Made by a program: the position numbers and the translations under genes
The notes under the pieces: model-generated
Told to the model about the DNA's origin: nothing
Databases searched by the model: none
Seen by the model: the letters and a program-made list of their open reading frames with translations, nothing else
Assembly: GCA_009783395.1 (NCBI GenBank)
Contig: WRHA01000356.1
Coordinates: 1 to 13,255 of the forward strand
Origin: Defluviitaleaceae bacterium
GTDB lineage: Bacteria; Bacillota; Clostridia; Lachnospirales; WQUN01
Length of the DNA: 13,255 bases
Reading direction: 5' to 3'
In this document: one piece after another, positions 9,021-13,255 of the stretch
How positions within the stretch are numbered: position 1 is the stretch's first letter
Layout of the letters: the number at the start of each line of letters is the position of its first letter

Positions 9021-9080
9021 AATTGCAACCAAACAGGTAGTTGCCGATATGAAAAGCGAACACGACAAGAGAGGCGTATT

Positions 9081-9428
9081 ATGAATAAAATTCCATCAAC
9101 CATAACCGCTGTAACAGAGGAGCTGCGTCATAATACTCACGCAATCTTGGGCAAAAAATTGCGTAAAATAATTGTTTATGGGTCGTATGCGCGAGGTGAT
9201 TACAAGGAATACTCTGACCTGGATATTATGGTGCTTGCGGATTACGACGAAAGCGAAGAACGAGATTTACAAGAGGCTATCTATAAAATTTCGAGCCACG
9301 CAAGTCTTGAACATGACATTACCGTTAGTATGTATCTTAACAACGACAATCTTTTTAGAAGCAGGCTGCACATATCTCCATATTACAGAAATGTAATTGC
9401 AGAAGGGGTTGAACTTTATGGAACATAG
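9081..9428 (+). CDS. mntA: MntA-type minimal nucleotidyltransferase (antitoxin)
   Basis: A 115-aa single-domain protein of the DNA polymerase beta-like nucleotidyltransferase fold. It shows the full GSX10DXD signature: Gly34-Ser35, then Asp46 and Asp48 (GSYARG to SDLDIMV), plus a likely third metal ligand, Asp79 in EHDITVS. Proteins of this type (MntA) act as antitoxins that adenylylate their HEPN partner. The catalytic set is complete, so activity is expected. The start at 9081 has AAGAGAGG ending 6 nt upstream. Its end overlaps the following HEPN gene by 11 bp, which is the usual paired arrangement. It lies 91 bp after the helicase in the same direction with no visible terminator between, so it is probably part of the same transcript. 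Confidence 0.85.
   Translation: MNKIPSTITAVTEELRHNTHAILGKKLRKIIVYGSYARGDYKEYSDLDIMVLADYDESEERDLQEAIYKISSHASLEHDITVSMYLNNDNLFRSRLHISPYYRNVIAEGVELYGT
9401..9408 (+). promoter_or_regulatory. Ribosome binding site that sets the HEPN start
   Basis: AGAAGGGG, inside the nucleotidyltransferase gene, lies 9 nt before ATG 9418. An in-frame TTG at 9397 sits upstream of this site and is therefore less likely to be the start. Confidence 0.7.
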
Positions 9429-9816
9429 TAAGGATGTATCTAAATACAGATACGAAAAGGCCGTTCAATGTTTGGAAGCAGCGAAAGCACTGATTGCACT
9501 GAATGATTATAAAAGTGCCGCAAATCGCTCTTATTATTGTGTATTTCATGCCATGAGAAGTGTATTGGCTCTTGATAATGTTGACTTCGGCAATCATGGG
9601 CAAGTTATGGGGTATTTTCGCAGAGAGTACATCAAAACAAAAACCTTTCCTGTAAAAATGTCTGATATTTTAACCGTTCTGTTTGACGTAAGGAACAAAA
9701 GCGATTATGACGACTTCTATATCATCAGCAAGGAGGATGTGACAAATCAATTGCTATCAGCCGAGTTTTTTCTTGACGAGGTACGAAAGCATCTCGAACA
9801 GCCAGCGGAAACATGA
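9418..9816 (+). CDS. HEPN-domain protein (partner of the nucleotidyltransferase)
   Basis: A 132-aa, all-helical HEPN protein of the PF05168 type. Typical features are the N-terminal helix KYRYEKAVQCLEAAKALI, the helix SAANRSYYCVFHAMRSVLA (33-51) with NRSYY at 36-40, and VRNKSDYDDFY (91-101) near the C-terminus. HEPN toxins of the HepT type carry Arg-x4-6-His as the RNase site. Here Arg92 is followed by Asn-Lys-Ser-Asp-Tyr, so the expected His is replaced by the R-x3-DY form seen in a second HEPN branch often paired with nucleotidyltransferases. RNase activity is therefore uncertain. Order (nucleotidyltransferase first) and 11-bp overlap fit an MNT/HEPN toxin-antitoxin-type pair. No membrane segment is seen. 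Confidence 0.8.
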   Translation: MEHSKDVSKYRYEKAVQCLEAAKALIALNDYKSAANRSYYCVFHAMRSVLALDNVDFGNHGQVMGYFRREYIKTKTFPVKMSDILTVLFDVRNKSDYDDFYIISKEDVTNQLLSAEFFLDEVRKHLEQPAET

Positions 9817-9839
9817 TTGCTGCAAGATACATCCCATCC

Positions 9840-9868
9840 AAAGCCCCGGTTTTCACAACCGGGGCTTT
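9840..9868 (+). terminator. Terminator hairpin closing the defence operon
   Basis: A perfect 12-bp stem (9840-9851 with 9857-9868, AAAGCCCCGGTT and its complement) has a 5-nt TTCAC loop and lies 23 bp after the HEPN stop. The T tail is short (CTTTAT), so termination may be partial and some transcripts could continue into lepA. Confidence 0.75.
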
Positions 9869-9915
9869 ATGATATGCTTTTCAAAGCCCTTATATTCTAC
9901 AACGGAGAGTGACAC

Positions 9916-11712
9916 ATGAAAAATATAAGAAATTTTTGCATTATTGCGCACATCGACCACGGGAAGTCTACACTTGCGGACAGGCTTATTGAGCTTGCGG
10001 GGGTTTTGACTAAACGGGAGATGCAGTCGCAGGTTTTGGATAATATGGACTTGGAGCGCGAGCGGGGGATTACGATTAAGGCGCAGTCGGTTCGGCTTGT
10101 TTATAATGCGCCGGACGGCGGCGAGTATGTTTTAAATTTAATTGACACGCCGGGGCATGTTGATTTTACCTATGAGGTGTCGCGATCGCTTGCGGCGTGC
10201 GAGGGTGCGGTGCTTATTGTTGATGCGGCGCAGGGCATTGAGGCGCAAACGCTTGCGAATGTTTATCTCGCGCTGGACAACAGCCTTGAGGTTGTGCCGG
10301 TTATCAACAAGATCGACCTTGTTTCCGCCGACCCCGAGCGCACGAAAGAGGAAATCGAAAGCGTAATCGGGCTGGATACAACCGACGCGCCGCTTATTTC
10401 CGCAAAAAATTCGCTAAACATCCAACATGTTTTCGATAAAATTGTTTCGGCGATTCCCGCGCCGATCGGCGACCCCGACGCGCCGCTTAAGGCGTTGATT
10501 TTCGATTCGGTTTTTGATGCATACAAGGGCGTAATTGTTTTTATTCGCATGATTGACGGCGTGATAAAAAAGGGGACACAAGCTTATTTTATGGCAACGG
10601 ACAAGAAATTCGAAATCGTTGAAACCGGGTATTTCGGACCGGGGAAATTTATTCCGTCGGAGTCGCTTAGCGCGGGCGAAGTCGGATATATTACGGCGAG
10701 CATTAAAAATGTGCGCGATACATCCATCGGCGACACCATAACCGAGGTTTCGCGAAAAACGCCGGAGCCGTTTCCGGGTTATAAAAAAGTTAATCCGATG
10801 GTTTACTGCGGGATTTTTCCGGCGGATGGTGCGCGGTATACCGACTTGCGCGATTCGCTTGAAAAGTTGCGCCTAAACGATGCCGCGTTGCAATTTGAGC
10901 CGGAGACGTCTGTCGCGCTGGGTTTTGGGTTTCGATGCGGATTTTTGGGGCTTTTGCATCTTGAGATAATTCAGGAGCGTCTTGAGCGCGAGTACAATCT
11001 CGATTTAATCACAACCGCGCCGTCTGTAATTTACAAGGTTCACCAAACAAACGGCGAGGTGGTTGATCTTTCAAACCCGGCCGACATGCCCGATCCGTCA
11101 AAAATAGAGTTTATGGAAGAGCCGATCGTTAAGGCGGAAATTATGTTGCCGACAGATTATATCGGGCCGGTTATGGAGCTTTGTCAGGAGCGGCGCGGCG
11201 TGTATCTCGGCATGGAGTATATCGAAAACCGTGCGATTCTCAGGTACGAACTGCCGCTTAACGAAATTATTTATGACTTTTTTGACACGCTGAAATCGCG
11301 CAGTCGCGGGTATGCGTCCTTCGATTACGATTTGCTTGGCTACACACAATCCGACCTTGTAAAGCTGGACATTTTGGTGCATCACGAGCCTGTTGACGCG
11401 CTTTCGTTTATTGTATTCAAAAAAACCGCCGAGGAACGCGGGCGGCGCATGGCGGAGAAACTTAAAAAGGAAATCCCCAAACATCAGTTTGAAATTCCGA
11501 TTCAGGCCACAATCGGCAGTAAGATTGTGGCGCGTGAAACAATCGGCGCGCTTCGCAAGGACGTACTTTCGAAGTGTTATGGCGGCGACATCACACGGAA
11601 GAAAAAGTTGCTTGAGAAGCAAAAAGAGGGCAAAAAGCGCATGAGAAGCATAGGATCCGTAGAAGTCCCCCAACAAGCATTCATGAATGTACTAAAGTTG
11701 GACGACGCATAA
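9916..11712 (+). CDS. lepA: Elongation factor 4 (LepA), ribosome-associated translational GTPase
   Basis: A complete 598-aa LepA, the usual length. GTPase motifs are all present: AHIDHGKST (G1, 11-19), RERGIT (48-53, switch I), DTPGH (77-81), NKID (131-134) and SAK (162-164). The C-terminus [17 protein letters not shown] is characteristic of LepA and separates it from EF-G, which also has an extra domain. LepA binds the ribosome and promotes back-translocation or relief of stalled elongation. The start at 9916 has GGAGAG ending 6 nt upstream. TATATT (9891-9896) could be a -10 element but has no good -35 partner. Its codons end in G or C (gcg, cgc, gcc) far more often than those of the upstream defence genes, which suggests it belongs to the resident chromosome. 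Confidence 0.97.
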   Translation: MKNIRNFCIIAHIDHGKSTLADRLIELAGVLTKREMQSQVLDNMDLERERGITIKAQSVRLVYNAPDGGEYVLNLIDTPGHVDFTYEVSRSLAACEGAVLIVDAAQGIEAQTLANVYLALDNSLEVVPVINKIDLVSADPERTKEEIESVIGLDTTDAPLISAKNSLNIQHVFDKIVSAIPAPIGDPDAPLKALIFDSVFDAYKGVIVFIRMIDGVIKKGTQAYFMATDKKFEIVETGYFGPGKFIPSESLSAGEVGYITASIKNVRDTSIGDTITEVSRKTPEPFPGYKKVNPMVYCGIFPADGARYTDLRDSLEKLRLNDAALQFEPETSVALGFGFRCGFLGLLHLEIIQERLEREYNLDLITTAPSVIYKVHQTNGEVVDLSNPADMPDPSKIEFMEEPIVKAEIMLPTDYIGPVMELCQERRGVYLGMEYIENRAILRYELPLNEIIYDFFDTLKSRSRGYASFDYDLLGYTQSDLVKLDILVHHEPVDALSFIVFKKTAEERGRRMAEKLKKEIPKHQFEIPIQATIGSKIVARETIGALRKDVLSKCYGGDITRKKKLLEKQKEGKKRMRSIGSVEVPQQAFMNVLKLDDA

Positions 11713-11740
11713 AAAAAGCACGCTTAGCGTGCTTTTTTTT
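11711..11740. terminator. Bidirectional intrinsic terminator between lepA and the HD-GYP gene
   Basis: A perfect 6-bp GC-rich stem GCACGC/GCGTGC (11718-11723 and 11727-11732) with a TTA loop is flanked by 7 A on the left and 8 T on the right. It therefore works as a terminator on either strand for the two convergent genes. Its ends overlap both stop codons (lepA TAA 11710-11712; HD-GYP TAA at 11739-11741 on the - strand). Confidence 0.92.
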
Positions 11741-12932
11741 ACTCTGCTTCGTAGCCGGGAGGTAAATCGTTGGCGTGCATTACGTTTATTATGTTCAAAT
11801 CGCGGTTTGCTGTGGCGGCAAGGTATATTATTTCGTCGCTGCCCCATAGTCGAACGGCAGGACGCAGGCGGAACTTTGTATCGCTGTCGTGGATGATGGC
11901 CAGGCGACCGTCGGAAAGCTCGACAATGGTGTTTAGAGGATAGAGCTCCAGCTTTGCGAAAAATGCCTTCACAACCGGATACTCGAAAGAAATGCCAACC
12001 TCTTTAAAAATAATGTTAAATGCCTCGGATGGTAACATCGGGTTGCGATATGAGCGGAATGACGTAATCGCATCATATACATCCGCTACGGAGATAATTT
12101 TGCTGAACAGAGGAATTTGATCGCTTTTGAGTTTATCGGGGTAGCCCGTGCCATTAGTTTTTTCGTGGTGATACATAATGCCGTCCCACAGCTCCTGGTC
12201 ACCCACACCATTAGCTTTTAAGGCCGCAACGCCCCATATGACATGTTGCTTAATCGTGTCATATTCCTCATCGGTAAGCTTGCCTTTTTTGTTGATAATC
12301 CCGATGGGGACAGCTTGCTTTCCAATGTCATGCATCATCGCACAACGCCCGAGGCGGAATAATGTATTTTTGTCAAAACCCAGCTCTCGTCCCGTTGCCA
12401 TTGCCAAAACAGCAACACTTATTGAATGATGGTAGGTATAATCGTCGACGGATTTTAGGTCGTTTATGTGTATAAGGCTGGAGTTGTCGGTGGTTAAAAC
12501 CTCGATCAGGTCATCGATAACACCTTCGACATCGCTTACACATTTATACGCGGTGGTTTTATTAACGTTATCTTTATCGGAAAAGCAGTCGAACAGCTCT
12601 TTAACACTGCAAACCGCCTCTTCCTTTAATTTTTCACTTATCACAGGTGCAATAGGTTTAATTTTTTCCGGCGGGAGATTCGGAGGCGGATTTGGCGTCG
12701 ACGCCTTCAATGGTTCGGGCGGCGTAATCGCAATGTCGTCGAGCGGGACATCCGAAAAAACTTCAATCGTTTTTACTCCCCTGGCTGTCATAAGTTTAAT
12801 TAAGTTTTGATCTATCTCCGCACCTATGCGTGCCGCAAGCATTTGCGTACCCGCACTTGTAGTAAAATACGCCGGTTCGGCAACTTTCATGCCCGGCCGG
12901 GCGTCCTCTACCTTTATGCAGTATGAAATCAT
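11739..12932 (-). CDS. HD-GYP domain protein, probable cyclic-di-GMP phosphodiesterase
   Basis: A 397-aa cytosolic protein. Residues 1-60 (KVEDARPGMKVAEP onwards) form the small N-terminal module common in stand-alone HD-GYP proteins of Clostridia. A Pro-rich linker covers about 71-95. The HD-GYP domain follows: HHS (168-170), MHDIGK (200-205, the HD pair), His230, HHEKTNGTGYP (255-265, including GYP) and SVADVYDAIT (281-290). All expected metal and substrate residues are present, so hydrolysis of cyclic di-GMP is likely; the input signal is unknown, as no receiver or membrane sensor is attached. I start it at ATG 12932, which has AGGGGG ending 7 nt upstream (12940-12945 on the - strand); the open frame continues upstream to 13067, but those 45 residues would precede the ribosome site and the promoter. 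Confidence 0.9.
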   Translation of the reverse strand: MISYCIKVEDARPGMKVAEPAYFTTSAGTQMLAARIGAEIDQNLIKLMTARGVKTIEVFSDVPLDDIAITPPEPLKASTPNPPPNLPPEKIKPIAPVISEKLKEEAVCSVKELFDCFSDKDNVNKTTAYKCVSDVEGVIDDLIEVLTTDNSSLIHINDLKSVDDYTYHHSISVAVLAMATGRELGFDKNTLFRLGRCAMMHDIGKQAVPIGIINKKGKLTDEEYDTIKQHVIWGVAALKANGVGDQELWDGIMYHHEKTNGTGYPDKLKSDQIPLFSKIISVADVYDAITSFRSYRNPMLPSEAFNIIFKEVGISFEYPVVKAFFAKLELYPLNTIVELSDGRLAIIHDSDTKFRLRPAVRLWGSDEIIYLAATANRDLNIINVMHANDLPPGYEAE

Positions 12933-12937
12933 TACTA

Positions 12938-12945
12938 CACCCCCT
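12938..12945 (-). promoter_or_regulatory. Ribosome binding site of the HD-GYP gene
   Basis: AGGGGGTG on the - strand lies 5 nt before the ATG at 12932. It decides the start over the longer open frame that begins at 13067. Confidence 0.75.
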
Positions 12946-12953
12946 AAATTTAT

Positions 12954-12967
12954 TACAATGCATTGTA
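12954..12967. promoter_or_regulatory. Perfect 14-bp palindrome over the HD-GYP promoter, possible operator
   Basis: TACAATGCATTGTA reads identically on both strands and spans the -10 box and the probable start site of the HD-GYP gene. A dimeric repressor bound here would block transcription. No regulator gene is visible nearby, and a palindrome of this length can occur by chance. Confidence 0.3.
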
Positions 12968-12989
12968 CCACACAAAATGGAAAAAACAA
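12962..12989 (-). promoter_or_regulatory. Promoter of the HD-GYP gene
   Basis: On the - strand, TACAAT (-10, 12962-12967, 5 of 6) is preceded by TGG, giving an extended -10 element, and TTGTTT (-35, 12984-12989) lies 16 bp upstream within a T-rich stretch. The start would be near 12955, about 23 nt before the ATG. The -10 box is one half of the 14-bp palindrome described separately. Confidence 0.55.
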
Positions 12990-13097
12990 ATAAAAATCAG
13001 AGAAACAATCTAAACAATTGAAAAAAATTCTGTTACCTGTTTTTTCCGGAGAGGCAAAGTTGTGCAATGTGAGAAATCGTTAAAAAAATAAAACCGG

Positions 13098-13255
13098 TTA
13101 CATCTCCCAGCGGGTGACGTTTAGTTGCCCCTTGTTATTGGCGAGGTCGGGATGGAGCATTTCTGCCAAGAGCGTGCCGTTTGACTTCCAGCCGATGATA
13201 TGGTGGCGACCGGCAGCGATTGCGATTATATCGCGCCAGTCGGTTGTTGCGGCTT
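13098..13255 (-). CDS. RCC1-like repeat protein, C-terminal end only
   Basis: The last 52 codons of a - strand gene whose beginning lies beyond the right edge. The repeat DWRDIIAIAAGRHHIIGWKS followed by NGTLLA fits the RCC1-type beta-propeller unit (W-x-DI-x-AI-x-AG-x-x-H to K-x-DGT) common in secreted or multi-domain proteins of Clostridia. The next partial unit, NNKGQLNVTRWEM, matches the start of another repeat and ends the protein. Function is unknown; such propellers generally mediate protein contacts. After the stop, an imperfect stem (13100-13120) and a T-rich run on the - strand (13081-13090) could form a weak terminator. Confidence 0.7.
   Translation of the reverse strand, partial: AATTDWRDIIAIAAGRHHIIGWKSNGTLLAEMLHPDLANNKGQLNVTRWEM

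Noticed and set aside
11098..11676. Long antisense frame of 192 codons within lepA
   Set aside because: It is a mirror of lepA's strong codon bias on the other strand, with no ribosome site and no family likeness.
12933..13067. 45-residue N-terminal extension of the HD-GYP protein
   Set aside because: The extension lies upstream of the AGGGGG ribosome site and covers the likely promoter; its Cys/Phe-rich composition is not typical of the family.
1..13255. CRISPR arrays, tRNA genes, rRNA genes and insertion sequences
   Set aside because: I saw no regularly spaced direct repeats, no cloverleaf-like sequence and no transposase motif anywhere in the window.

Overview
The window looks like a chromosomal segment from a Gram-positive anaerobe of the Clostridia type (Bacillota). 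This rests on Shine-Dalgarno sites of the GGAGG/AGGGGG kind, sigma-A-like promoters, a short-loop intrinsic terminator with a T tail, a stand-alone HD-GYP protein and an RCC1-like repeat protein. No 16S rRNA or tRNA is present, so the placement is an inference.

Layout, left to right. Positions 1-149 hold a terminator-like hairpin and a promoter-like TTGACA element. A UbiA-family decaprenyl-phosphate phosphoribosyltransferase-like membrane protein follows (150-995, +). Positions 1121-9868 look like one + strand defence operon. It has a near-consensus promoter, then a 994-aa protein without a recognisable domain, then an overlapping 1606-aa DEAH helicase with several cysteine pairs and a DUF1998-type C-terminus. 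After these come a minimal nucleotidyltransferase (MntA type) and an overlapping HEPN protein, and a perfect 12-bp stem closes the unit. Housekeeping lepA follows (9916-11712, +). It converges on an HD-GYP cyclic-di-GMP phosphodiesterase-like gene (11739-12932, -), with a bidirectional terminator squeezed between the two stop codons. The C-terminal end of an RCC1-like repeat protein runs off the right edge (13098-13255, -).

The size, order and helicase type of the two large genes match Druantia type III anti-phage systems (DruH followed by DruE). The nucleotidyltransferase/HEPN pair is a toxin-antitoxin-type module that appears to be carried in the same transcription unit. A reasonable model is a helicase-based anti-phage system with a toxin-antitoxin backup, inserted between chromosomal genes. 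The defence genes are visibly richer in A/T-ending codons than lepA, which fits horizontal acquisition, but no integrase, transposase or tRNA attachment site is visible. The family-level calls come from motif reading, not from a database search.
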